DNA of 64,000 nt, taken from assembly GCA_963773035.1 (NCBI GenBank), contig CAVYZX010000008.1:1-64000 (forward strand), written 5' to 3'. Under the pieces are notes generated by a model. It was given only the letters and a program-made list of their open reading frames with translations, did not search any database and was not told the DNA's origin. Of the stretch, positions 35,279 to 43,141 are shown piece after piece; the stretch's first letter is position 1; every line of letters begins with the position of its first letter. The position numbers and the translations under genes are program-made. The DNA comes from CAVRXZ01 sp963773035 (GTDB lineage Bacteria; Acidobacteriota; Vicinamibacteria; Vicinamibacterales; CAVVIG01).

Positions 35279-35312
35279 CAGCAGGCAGGTAGGGCACGCG
35301 ACTGGGGTGCCC

Positions 35313-35373
35313 GCCTTCGCCAAGGCTACGGCGGGTCCGCCGTAGCTCGGGAGGATCGGACCCGAGCGAAGGC
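35313..35373. repeat. Nested palindromic repeat
   Basis: The outer arms GCCTTCGC (35313-35320) and GCGAAGGC (35366-35373) enclose an inner palindrome GCTACGGCGG-GT-CCGCCGTAGC (35325-35346). It fills the gap between the DUF1552 gene and the ankyrin gene. It has the form of an interspersed palindromic element or a processing site. Confidence 0.75.
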
Positions 35374-35412
35374 TGGAGGGCCCCAGCGCCAGTGAAAAAA
35401 AGGACGTCACAA

Positions 35413-36960
35413 ATGCGTCTCCAGTTTGTGCGCACCGCCTGGCTGTTAGCTCTGGTGGCGGTTGCCGGGCTCGAAGCCGCGGGGAGCAACGTTCGTCTCA
35501 TCGATGCCGTGAAGCAGGGTAATCGCACGGCAGTCCGCGCGCTGATTACCGAGCACGCCAACGTCAACGCTGCCGAGCCCGATGGAATGACCGCACTCCA
35601 TTGGGCCGTTCGGGCCGACGACCAGGAGACGACGCAGCTCCTGATTCGTGCTGGAGCGAACGTGAAGGCCGCGAGCCGCTACGGCATCACGCCGGCTCAC
35701 CTGGCGGCGCAGAATGGCAATCCGACGATCACGGAAGCACTGCTGAAGGCTGGAGCGAATCCGAACGCGACGTTGCCGGAGGGCGAGACGGTTTTGATGA
35801 CCGCTGCCCGCACTGGCAACGTGGACGTCATTCGCGCGCTGGTATCCCGTGGCGCGGACGTCAATGCCAGCGAGCAATGGCAAGGCCAGACTCCACTGAT
35901 GTGGGCCGCTTCGCAGAACAACGCGGGAGCCGTGAAGGCGCTCATCGAGCTCGGTGCCGACAAGGAAGCAAAATCCAAGCTTCTGAGTTTCCCCGAATTC
36001 AAGTTCGAGACGTCCGGGATGGTGGTGACGGTTCTTCCGCGAGGCGCATGGACGCCGCTGATGTACGCGGCTCGTGATGGCGCGATCGACGCCGCTGCGA
36101 CGCTGGCCGACGCGAAGGTAAACCTCAATACCAGCGATCCCGACGGCACGACCGCGCTCATGCTGGCCATCATCAATGCCCACTTCGATCTGGCCGCCGT
36201 CCTGATCGACAAAGGGGCCGATCCGAACGTCGCCGACAGCACGGGAACCACCGCCCTCTACTCAGCGGTCGACATGCACACGTTAGGGCCGATGTTGAGC
36301 CGGCCGTCGCCCAAGCTGGTCGACAAGCTCGATGCCGCGGATGTCGTGAAGCGTCTCCTTGCGCACGGCGCCAATCCGAACGTGAAGCTCAAGAGACCGA
36401 TTATCGGCAGACACCACACGCCCACTGGAGACGCGTCGCTTGGCGAAGGCACGACACCGCTGGCTCGTGCCGCAAAGAGCAACGATCTCCAGGTCATGCG
36501 CATGCTCTTCGATGCGGGCGCCGACCCTCGTCTGACACTGAAAGATCGCACCACTGTTGCCATGATCGCGGCGGCCGGTGGCGCCGTGGTCGGCGCCTAC
36601 GCGGGCGCGATTCCGGTCACCGAGGAAAGCTCGCTCGAGGCAATCAAGTTGTGTGTGGAGCACGGCGTCGACCTGAACGCGTTCAACACGAACGGTCAGA
36701 CGGCCGTCCACAATGCCGTCAGCCGAAACGCACCTCTGGTCGTCAGATATCTGGCTGAGAACGGTGCCAAGCTGGACATGAGAGACAAGCAAGGCCGCAC
36801 GCCTCTCGACGTCGCGATGGGCGTCGGCGCCACCGCTGCACAGCTTGGCGGGGGTGGCAATCGTCGCGGCCGTGGGGCACAGCCGAGCGAGGCGATGGCC
36901 AACCTGCTTCGTGAACTGATGGCCAAGAACGGCACCGTGACGACTGCTCCGGCGAACTGA
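35413..36960 (+). CDS. Secreted ankyrin-repeat protein
   Basis: About 515 residues. A signal peptide (TAWLLALVAVAGLEAAG) is followed by roughly nine ankyrin repeats, for example DGMTALHWAVRADDQETTQLLIRAGANV, YGITPAHLAAQNGNPTITEALLKAGAN and NGQTAVHNAVSRNAPLVVRYLAENGAKL, with non-repeat insertions (about 195-220 and 330-350). A Gly/Arg-rich stretch (GGGGNRRGRGAQ) is near the C-terminus. It is a periplasmic protein-protein interaction scaffold. Third in the DUF1592-DUF1552 unit, it may assemble the two cytochrome-like proteins. ATG 35413 (MRLQFV) is chosen over one 7 codons upstream. Confidence 0.9.
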   Translation: MRLQFVRTAWLLALVAVAGLEAAGSNVRLIDAVKQGNRTAVRALITEHANVNAAEPDGMTALHWAVRADDQETTQLLIRAGANVKAASRYGITPAHLAAQNGNPTITEALLKAGANPNATLPEGETVLMTAARTGNVDVIRALVSRGADVNASEQWQGQTPLMWAASQNNAGAVKALIELGADKEAKSKLLSFPEFKFETSGMVVTVLPRGAWTPLMYAARDGAIDAAATLADAKVNLNTSDPDGTTALMLAIINAHFDLAAVLIDKGADPNVADSTGTTALYSAVDMHTLGPMLSRPSPKLVDKLDAADVVKRLLAHGANPNVKLKRPIIGRHHTPTGDASLGEGTTPLARAAKSNDLQVMRMLFDAGADPRLTLKDRTTVAMIAAAGGAVVGAYAGAIPVTEESSLEAIKLCVEHGVDLNAFNTNGQTAVHNAVSRNAPLVVRYLAENGAKLDMRDKQGRTPLDVAMGVGATAAQLGGGGNRRGRGAQPSEAMANLLRELMAKNGTVTTAPAN

Positions 36961-37014
36961 GCACTCGGCAACGGAGCGACGGCCCGGCTCATTTGTGCGG
37001 GGCCAAATCACTTG

Positions 37015-37488
37015 ATGACATCGTCACACGACTGGTGCAGGCGGGCTGCATTTGCTATTGCAGTCGTTGGCTTGGGAACAGGCGTCGCATTCGCTACGCA
37101 AGAGGTCTCGCCTGCCGGCCCGGTCGCGAAGCGATCGGTGTGGGACGGTATCTACACCGAAGAGCAGGCAAGACGTGGGGAGATTCAGTACGGCCGGACC
37201 TGCGAAATGTGCCACGGTTCGGACCTCTCCGGAAATGAGGTCGAAGAAGTGCCGGCGCTCGTGTGGGATGCCTTTCTCACGAACTGGAGCGGACGGACGG
37301 TCAAGGACTTCGTCGAGTCAATCTCACGCTCGATGCCGCGCGATAAGCCGGGAAGCTTGAGTGCGCGGGCGTATGCAGACGTTGCCGCGTACATCCTGCA
37401 GGCGAACAAATTTCCCAGCGGGATCCGCGAGCTCGATCGCGACCCGAAGGTACTCGAGCAGATAGTGATTGAGAGAAGTAAAAAGTAG
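37015..37488 (+). CDS. Periplasmic c-type cytochrome (single haem)
   Basis: A signal-like helix (AAFAIAVVGLGTGVAFA) precedes a mono-haem cytochrome domain: CEMCH at residues 63-67 and a likely distal methionine in ISRSMPRDKPG. The flanking GIYTEEQARRG and ANKFPSGIREL are the signature shared with the cytochromes at 10529 and 37539. About 157 residues. It lies 54 bp after the ankyrin gene and probably belongs to the same transcription unit, where it could pass electrons to or from the DUF1592 protein. Confidence 0.87.
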   Translation: MTSSHDWCRRAAFAIAVVGLGTGVAFATQEVSPAGPVAKRSVWDGIYTEEQARRGEIQYGRTCEMCHGSDLSGNEVEEVPALVWDAFLTNWSGRTVKDFVESISRSMPRDKPGSLSARAYADVAAYILQANKFPSGIRELDRDPKVLEQIVIERSKK

Positions 37489-37490
37489 AG

Positions 37491-37524
37491 AAGTGGAAAG
37501 TGGAAAGTAAGTGGAAAGTAAGTA
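37491..37524. repeat. AGTGGAA-type heptad/11-mer array
   Basis: AGTGGAA AGTGGAA then AGTAAGTGGAAAGTAAGT begins 3 nt after the stop of the cytochrome gene and occupies most of the gap to the next start. It is purine-rich on the coding strand. Confidence 0.75.
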
Positions 37525-37538
37525 ACAAAGGCAAAAAT

Positions 37539-38657
37539 ATGTGCGGCAGACCTATCGCGTTTCTCGGAGCGGCGGTGTTGTCAGGCGTGGTGGTCGGCCT
37601 TTCGGTGTCGAGCGTGCCGCTCGGAGCCGCTCAGCAGGCGCCGACCCCCGACCGCACGATGTGGAGCGGCGTTTACACGCAGGCTCAAGCCGCACGCGGA
37701 AAGCCGCGCTTCGAGACTAGCTGCATCAGATGCCACAACATCGCGCTGACAGGTTCAGAACGTGGCCCGGCCCTCAAGGGCAGCGGATTCTGGTCGAAGT
37801 GGGAGAACGATAGCCTCGGCAGCCTGTATATCAAGATCCGCGACACGATGCCGCAAGACGGCGGCGCGGCCGTCGTGAGCGACGAAGTGAAAGTAGACAT
37901 CCTCGCCTACATCCTTCAACAGAGCGGCGCGCCGGCAGGCAACGAGGAGTTGAAGCTGGACACCGCCCAGCTCGAGGGAATCAAGATTGCGAAGCGAGGC
38001 ATCTGGGATGGTGTGTTCACGGCAGCCCAGGCCGACCGCGGGAAATCGACGTTCCTGACTGGCCGGTGCGGTGGGTGTCATCAGTTGGATTTGAGCGGAG
38101 ACAGGGGTCCGGCGCTAAAGGGAGACGGATTCTTGTCGCATTGGGAGAATGGCAGCGTGACCAGCCTGTTTGCCAAGATCCGGGACACGATGCCGCCGAA
38201 CAGTCCGAACGACACGACCGAAGACGCCAAGATCGACGTCGTTGCATATCTCCTGCAGTCCAACGGTTTCCCGGCCGGCCTTTCAGAGCTGAAACCGGAC
38301 GTGGAAGCCCTGGATGCGATCGAGATTGTCAAGAAGGTCCAGGGGTCGAAAGCGCCGAATTTCGCGCTCGTTCAGGTCGTGGGCTGCCTGGCACAGGGCC
38401 AGAACAACGCGTGGGTGCTGACGAATACCACTGAACCGGTCGCCACCAAACAAGAAGAGCCAACACCAGCGAATCTGAAAGACGCAGAAGGGAAAGCGTT
38501 AGGGGCCCAGACTTTCCAGTTGGTCAGCGTGGGAGCGTTCAAACCCGACTCTCACAAGGGCCAGAAGATGGAAGCGCGGGGTCTTCTCTACCGAGATTCC
38601 AGCGACGCGCGGCTGAACCTCACGTCGTTGCAGACGCTGGGGCAGAGCTGCCAATAA
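37539..38657 (+). CDS. Di-haem c-type cytochrome with C-terminal beta domain
   Basis: A signal segment (FLGAAVLSGVVVGLSVSSVPLGA) is followed by two tandem copies of the same cytochrome domain: CIRCH at 62-66 with IRDTMPQD, and CGGCH at 177-181 with IRDTMPPN, each preceded by GVYT/GVFT-QAxxG. A C-terminal region of about 100 residues (FALVQVVGCLAQGQNNAWVLTNTTEPV) is beta-rich and unassigned. It arose by internal duplication of the module used in the neighbouring single-haem proteins. ATG 37539 was chosen because upstream sequence is repeat-derived. Confidence 0.88.
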   Translation: MCGRPIAFLGAAVLSGVVVGLSVSSVPLGAAQQAPTPDRTMWSGVYTQAQAARGKPRFETSCIRCHNIALTGSERGPALKGSGFWSKWENDSLGSLYIKIRDTMPQDGGAAVVSDEVKVDILAYILQQSGAPAGNEELKLDTAQLEGIKIAKRGIWDGVFTAAQADRGKSTFLTGRCGGCHQLDLSGDRGPALKGDGFLSHWENGSVTSLFAKIRDTMPPNSPNDTTEDAKIDVVAYLLQSNGFPAGLSELKPDVEALDAIEIVKKVQGSKAPNFALVQVVGCLAQGQNNAWVLTNTTEPVATKQEEPTPANLKDAEGKALGAQTFQLVSVGAFKPDSHKGQKMEARGLLYRDSSDARLNLTSLQTLGQSCQ

Positions 38658-38661
38658 CTGG

Positions 38662-39579
38662 CTACTTCGCCGGCCCTGTCTTCGACATTTCCTCCAACGC
38701 CAGCATGAGCGCCTGGGTGCCACGCTTGCCGTGGCCCTGTGCCCGCACGACCGTGTACAACTGGTGCACCAGCGCGAGACCCGGCAGCGCAATTCCCATG
38801 CGATCGGCTTCGGATAACGCGATTCCCATGTCCTTGATGAAATGCTCGACGACGAAACCTGGCGCGAAGTCGCGCTTGACGATGCGCGGGGCGAGGTTGT
38901 CGAGCGCCCAGCACGCGGCCGCGCCGCCGCGGATGGTCTCGATCATGGTCTCGAGGGTCAAACCGGCCTTGTAGCCATAAAGCAGGCTTTCGCACATGCC
39001 GACCATCGTGCCGGCGATCACGATCTGGTTGCACATCTTCGTGTGCTGTCCGGCCCCCGGACCGCCCAGGTGCATGATCCGCTTGCCCATTGCTTCGAAC
39101 AGCGGCATGAGTCCCTGGACCGTCCCCTGGTCCCCGCCGATCATGATTGAAAGCGTGGCATTACGGGCGCCGACATCGCCGCCCGAGACTGGAGCGTCCA
39201 CGGCGGCCGCGCCCTTTGCACGAGCGGCTTCGTGGATTTCTTTCGCCAGCGTCGGCTCAGTCGTCGTCATGTCGACGAACACCTGTCCCGAACGGGCGGT
39301 CGAGAGCAGGCCCTGCGGCCCGAAATAGACCTCTCGAACGTCAGCCGGAAAGCCGACGATCGTGAAGACGATGTCCGATTGCTCGCCGACGCCGCGCGGA
39401 GAATCTGCCCACGTCGCACCCTGCGCGACGAGCGCTTCAGCTTTGCTTTTGGTCCGCGTGCTGACGGCAACGCGATATCCTTTGCCGATCAGGTGACCGC
39501 ACATGGCGGCGCCCATCACGCCGGTTCCAATCCATCCAATTCGTGGTTGTGGTTGAGGAGTGCTCGCATTCGATGTCAT
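38662..39579 (-). CDS. 3-hydroxyisobutyrate dehydrogenase-type oxidoreductase
   Basis: A cytosolic beta-hydroxyacid dehydrogenase of 305 residues. The Rossmann motif GWIGTGVMGAAMCGHLI, the substrate motif DAPVSGGDVGARNATLSIMIGG and the catalytic lysine in HTKMCNQIVIAG are intact. The family oxidises 3-hydroxyisobutyrate, tartronate or related acids with NAD(P). With mmsA elsewhere in the window this would fit valine breakdown, but the two are 14 kb apart. ATG 39579 (MTSNAS) is preferred over an earlier in-frame ATG. It ends 4 bp from the convergent di-haem cytochrome gene. Confidence 0.92.
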   Translation of the reverse strand: MTSNASTPQPQPRIGWIGTGVMGAAMCGHLIGKGYRVAVSTRTKSKAEALVAQGATWADSPRGVGEQSDIVFTIVGFPADVREVYFGPQGLLSTARSGQVFVDMTTTEPTLAKEIHEAARAKGAAAVDAPVSGGDVGARNATLSIMIGGDQGTVQGLMPLFEAMGKRIMHLGGPGAGQHTKMCNQIVIAGTMVGMCESLLYGYKAGLTLETMIETIRGGAAACWALDNLAPRIVKRDFAPGFVVEHFIKDMGIALSEADRMGIALPGLALVHQLYTVVRAQGHGKRGTQALMLALEEMSKTGPAK

Positions 39580-39643
39580 GGCCGGCGAAATGCTAGTCGA
39601 AGAGTTCTCGAAATTCAACGAGCCTGTCCTTGCCTGAATCTCG

Positions 39644-40420
39644 CTACCACGCTGTAGCGCCGCCATCGACGGCAAGCACTTGTCCGGTGATGTAGGCCGC
39701 CGCAGCTGACGCCAGAAAAAGGGCCACGCCCTTCAGCTCGCCAGGTTGGCCGATTCGGTCCATCGGAATCGAGCGCTCGATGTCGGCGCGTCGTCGTTGA
39801 AGCACACCGGTCGACAGTCTCGTGTCGAAAAATCCAGGGGCAATCGCGTTGACCCGGATTCCGAACTGCGCCCACTTCACCGCCAGATCGCGCGTCATGC
39901 TGACGATGGCGCCTTTGCTTGCGGTGTAGCCGATCGCGTCCAGAATCTCGGGATCCGTGCCGACCAGCGCCGCGACGGATGCGATATTGACGATCGAGCC
40001 GCCCCGTTTCGATCGGATCATCTCCCTCCCCACCGCCTGGGACATCAGGAAGCAGCCGGTCACATTCGTCTCCAGAACCGCGCGCCACTTGTCGAGCGGC
40101 ATGCTTTCCACGGGTTCGCCCCAACTGATGCCCGCATTGTTCACGAGCACGTCGATTCGTTCGAATCGCTGCAGAGCGGCCGACAGCGCTGCGTTGACTT
40201 GATCGGGCTGCGAGACGTCGCAGGTCGTCGCGAGGTGAGTGATGCCAAGTGCCGTCAACTCCTGCTCGGCCGAGGCCAACCACTGCGCGCGGCGGGCAGT
40301 GACGACCACCGCGGCACCTGCCTCGCCGAGACCGGTGGCGATTTCGAGACCGAGCCCGCGCGACCCGCCGGTCACCATCGCGACCTTTCCTGAGAGATCG
40401 AAGAGTTGTTTGACGTGCAT
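39644..40420 (-). CDS. Short-chain dehydrogenase/reductase
   Basis: A classical SDR of 258 residues: TGGSRGLGLE cofactor motif, NNAG, catalytic Ser in VNIASVAAL, and YTASKG with the Tyr-Lys pair; the C-terminus ITGQVLAVDGGATAW is typical of FabG-like and gluconate-5-dehydrogenase-like enzymes. An NADP(H) preference is likely from the SRG motif. The substrate is unknown. It lies upstream of the HIBADH-type gene (64-bp gap) on the same strand and divergent from the HpaB-type gene, so a shared catabolic role is plausible. Confidence 0.92.
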   Translation of the reverse strand: MHVKQLFDLSGKVAMVTGGSRGLGLEIATGLGEAGAAVVVTARRAQWLASAEQELTALGITHLATTCDVSQPDQVNAALSAALQRFERIDVLVNNAGISWGEPVESMPLDKWRAVLETNVTGCFLMSQAVGREMIRSKRGGSIVNIASVAALVGTDPEILDAIGYTASKGAIVSMTRDLAVKWAQFGIRVNAIAPGFFDTRLSTGVLQRRRADIERSIPMDRIGQPGELKGVALFLASAAAAYITGQVLAVDGGATAW

Positions 40421-40460
40421 AGTTTCGAGTCCGATCGGAGTGCGTATTATAGAGGCCGCT

Positions 40461-40490
40461 GCACGTGGCACCTTGCACGTGGCACCTTGC
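40461..40490. repeat. 14-bp (2 x 7) direct repeat GCACGTGGCACCTT
   Basis: Two exact copies of GCACGTGGCACCTT followed by GCAT lie in the 88-bp divergent gap between the SDR gene and the HpaB-type gene, next to the ribosome site of the latter. This is the only heptad-type repeat in the window not placed after a stop codon; it may be regulatory. Confidence 0.65.
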
Positions 40491-40508
40491 ATGATTTCGA
40501 GGATGCCC

Positions 40509-41972
40509 ATGCCCCTCAGAACAGTCGAGCAGTACGTCGAGAGCCTTCGCGACGGCCGAATCGTTTACTACAGAGGCCAGCGGGTTCCGGATGTCACCCG
40601 TCACCCCGTCATCTCCGTCGCCGTCGATCATGCGTCGATTGATTACCGGCTGGCCGATGATCCGGCGTCTCGCGACCTTGCGGTCGTCAAGGACTCGGAT
40701 GGAGCCGAGTATTCTCGTTACTACCAGATCCCCAAGAGCTCCGATGATCTGCTGAAGCGGAGCGCTCTGATCGAGCACGCCACAGCTGCCGGCGGCACAC
40801 TGGTCGTGCTCATCAAGGAAATCGGCAGCGACGCCCTATGTGCCCTGATGCGCGTCGCGGCGTCGATCGACAGGAAGACAAAGAGCAGCTATGCCGGTCG
40901 CGTCGAGGCTTTCTATCGGCACTGCCGCGCGAACGACCTGGCCGTCGCGGTAGCCCAGACGGACGTCAAAGGGGACCGTTCGCTCGGGCCGTCTGCCCAA
41001 CACGATCCCGACCTCTACGTGCACATCGTCGACCGTCTCCGCGATGGCATCGTCGTCCGCGGCGCCAAGGCGCACACGTCTGTGAGCACCAACGCCAACG
41101 AGATCATCGTCTTGCCAACCCGTGCGATGGCCGAAGCGGACCGAGATTATGCGGTCAGTTTTGCGGTTCCAGTCGCGACCAAAGGTTTAACGCTCCTCGC
41201 GTCGGCCTACGACTCCGCCGGCCCGCTGGCCTCGCCGGTCGAACACCCCATCAGCGCTCGACACAAGATGATGGAGACGACGACGGTGTTCGAGGACGTG
41301 TTCGTGCCGTGGGATCGCGTCTTCCTGGCTGGCGAAACCGAGTTCGCGGGTCCGCTGGCCCTGGCTTTCGTGGAACATCACCGGTTCACGGCCATCTCGT
41401 ACAAGCTTCCGCTGGTCGATGCATTGATCGGCGGCGCAATGCTGATGGCCGACATGAACGGCGTCGCGAAAGCAGGGCACGTCCGGGAGAAGTTGGTACA
41501 GCTGATCAGCTACGGCCAAACGCTGCGCGGCCTGACTCATTACGCAGCGATCAGATCGTCGCCACGCGAACTGGGAATCTTCGTGCCCGATCCACTTTAT
41601 GTGAACATGGCCAAGTACCACTTCGCGCACGGCTATCACGAAGCGGTCAGGAACGTCCAGGACATCGCGGGTGGCTCACTGGTTACCGGCCCTGGCGCAG
41701 AGGATCTGTCGGCGGAGGAGACGTCACGCCACTACAAGCGCTTCTATGCGGGCAGGGAAGGGGTCAGCGGCGACGATCGGCTCCGCGCGCTCGCGCTCGT
41801 GAAAGATCTGGTTGCTTCCGAGTTCGCCACTTACCAGGAAGTGCTGGCGGTGCACGCCGAGGGATCGCTCGAAGCCGAGAAGATGATGCTCCTTCGCAGT
41901 TACGATCCGGCGTCAGCTCTCGCGTTCGTGCGGCGACTGGCGGGGCTTGGCAACACGGATTCAAAAGGCTAG
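40509..41972 (+). CDS. HpaB-family flavin-dependent hydroxylase
   Basis: About 487 residues of the 4-hydroxyphenylacetate 3-monooxygenase / 4-hydroxybutyryl-CoA dehydratase superfamily: LRTVEQYVESLRDGRIVYYRGQRV at the start, DVKGDRSLGPSAQHDPD, GIVVRGAKAHTSVSTNANEIIVLP, VFEDVFVPWDRVFLAGE, and VRNVQDIAGGSLVTGPGAEDL. The cysteines that hold the iron-sulphur cluster in the dehydratases are missing (EHHRFTAISYKLPL has Ser instead of Cys), so a reduced-flavin monooxygenase is more likely. ATG 40509 is preceded by GAGG at 6 nt. A reductase partner (HpaC) is not visible nearby. The stop abuts the left heptad arm of the S23 element. Confidence 0.88.
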   Translation: MPLRTVEQYVESLRDGRIVYYRGQRVPDVTRHPVISVAVDHASIDYRLADDPASRDLAVVKDSDGAEYSRYYQIPKSSDDLLKRSALIEHATAAGGTLVVLIKEIGSDALCALMRVAASIDRKTKSSYAGRVEAFYRHCRANDLAVAVAQTDVKGDRSLGPSAQHDPDLYVHIVDRLRDGIVVRGAKAHTSVSTNANEIIVLPTRAMAEADRDYAVSFAVPVATKGLTLLASAYDSAGPLASPVEHPISARHKMMETTTVFEDVFVPWDRVFLAGETEFAGPLALAFVEHHRFTAISYKLPLVDALIGGAMLMADMNGVAKAGHVREKLVQLISYGQTLRGLTHYAAIRSSPRELGIFVPDPLYVNMAKYHFAHGYHEAVRNVQDIAGGSLVTGPGAEDLSAEETSRHYKRFYAGREGVSGDDRLRALALVKDLVASEFATYQEVLAVHAEGSLEAEKMMLLRSYDPASALAFVRRLAGLGNTDSKG

Positions 41973-42612
41973 TGCTGGGTGCTGCGTGCTTGGTGCTCGG
42001 TGCCGGTGCTCGTGCTGGGTGCTAAGTGCGCGGTGCTCCGGTGCCCGGCGCGAACGGCACGGCTGTTGCCCCTCGCTGGTGCGTGGGTGCGAACCGGTAC
42101 AAGGATCTCGAGTGTTGGCAGCTTGCCAACGAACTCAAGCTTCAGGTGTACGCACTTGTTAACAACTCACCGGTTTGCCGCGATCTCAAATTCCGCGATC
42201 AGATTTTCGATTCGGCCCGTTCCGGTCCGCGAAACATCGCCGAGGGATTCGCTCGGTACCATCATCCAGAATTCGCGCACTTCCTCGGTGTCGCCAAGGC
42301 CTCGATCGTCGAAACGCATAACCATATCGGGGACGGTTACGACCTAGGATACTGGACCGCAAACGAACGGGATCGGATCGAAGCTCTGGCCGATCGAGCG
42401 GCCAACGCAACAACAGCCCTGATCATTTACTTGAAACGTTCACGAGCACCGCTGCCGAGTCCGAGAAGCACTGACAAGCGCGGAGGGCACAAGACGTAAA
42501 AGACGAAAGCATGCACCCAGCACAGAGCACCTAGCACCGGCACGTAGCACAGAGCACCAAGCACCTAGCACCGGCACCCAGCACATAGCACGAAGCACCC
42601 AGCACCCAACGT
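41971..42612. other. S23 gene enclosed by inverted GTGCTNG heptad arms (IVS-like element)
   Basis: The left arm 41971-42045 has GTGCTNN units; the right arm 42510-42612 has AGCACNN units, complementary to the left. Between them is only a gene for an S23-type four-helix-bundle protein. The left arm shares exact 19-bp and 11-bp blocks with the gene-less array at 24863-25018. The unit abuts the upstream stop codon and leaves 27 bp before DUF192. The layout resembles intervening sequences of 23S rRNA, which also carry an S23 gene inside a stem. No target duplication is evident. Confidence 0.55.
42083..42499 (+). CDS. S23/four-helix-bundle protein (23S rRNA intervening-sequence type)
   Basis: A small helical protein of about 138 residues with the family signature: NRYKDLECWQLANELKLQVYALVNN, RDLKFRDQIFDSARSGPRNIAEGFARY, FAHFLGVAKASIVETHNHI. 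These proteins form pentameric four-helix bundles, carry a basic surface and are found in 23S rRNA intervening sequences and scattered chromosomal sites; a related protein is the Avd accessory factor of diversity-generating retroelements. No reverse transcriptase or variable repeat is seen here. GTG 42083 is chosen since upstream codons are repeat-derived. It stands alone between inverted repeat arms. Confidence 0.9.
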   Translation: MGANRYKDLECWQLANELKLQVYALVNNSPVCRDLKFRDQIFDSARSGPRNIAEGFARYHHPEFAHFLGVAKASIVETHNHIGDGYDLGYWTANERDRIEALADRAANATTALIIYLKRSRAPLPSPRSTDKRGGHKT

Positions 42613-42639
42613 GACCCAACGTGAGTCAAAATAGCGTCT

Positions 42640-43032
42640 GTGTTCCTGAAGCCGCTGCTCGAAAAATCTGATGTCGCGTACCAACTGGTCAACCGGCGCA
42701 ACGGGCGTGTCGTCGCCCAGACGGTCGCCACAGCGTTCGATTCGGCGAGCCGTCGCAAGGGGCTGCTGGGACGCGACTCGCTTGCGTCGGGAGCGGCCCT
42801 CGTCATCGCTCCAACGAATGCCATCCACACCTGGTTCATGCGTTTTCCGATTGACGTCGCCTTCATCACCCGCGATGGCCGAATCGTGAAGGCGGTCCAT
42901 CGACTGCCGGCCTGGCGAATGTCTATGGCCCTGCGGGGTTATGCCGTGATCGAGTTGCCTGCAGGTGCCCTGGCCTCCTCAGACACCGTCGTCGGGGATC
43001 TTCTGGCCCTCGACCCAACCTCGGAGACGTAG
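42640..43032 (+). CDS. DUF192 family protein
   Basis: A 130-residue protein of the DUF192 family: VATAFDSASRRKGLLGRDSLASGAALVIAPTNAIHTWFMRFPIDVAFITRDGRIV, and GYAVIELPAGALAS. The family is a small beta-barrel of unknown function, often exported or membrane-associated; this copy lacks a signal peptide. The start is a GTG at 42640 just after the right heptad arm of the S23 element, so the natural promoter may lie within or before that element. Confidence 0.9.
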   Translation: MFLKPLLEKSDVAYQLVNRRNGRVVAQTVATAFDSASRRKGLLGRDSLASGAALVIAPTNAIHTWFMRFPIDVAFITRDGRIVKAVHRLPAWRMSMALRGYAVIELPAGALASSDTVVGDLLALDPTSET

Positions 43033-43141
43033 GGCCCGAATCCGTTCTCTCGCGGAACAAACTCAGCCTATCCGGTGCTTTCTTGGGCCTTTGCTGGCAG
43101 CACAGGGGCTTTTTCTGGCGAAATATCTCTATCTACCTCAT

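Noticed and set aside
40509..41972. 4-hydroxybutyryl-CoA dehydratase
   Set aside because: The cysteine ligands of the iron-sulphur cluster are absent, so a flavin hydroxylase of the same superfamily fits better.
42026..42082. Upstream GTG start for the S23 protein
   Set aside because: It would add 19 residues encoded by the heptad arm; family members begin near NRYKDLE.
42083..42499. Diversity-generating retroelement (Avd-like gene)
   Set aside because: No reverse transcriptase, template repeat or variable repeat is seen in the window; the protein fits the S23 group.
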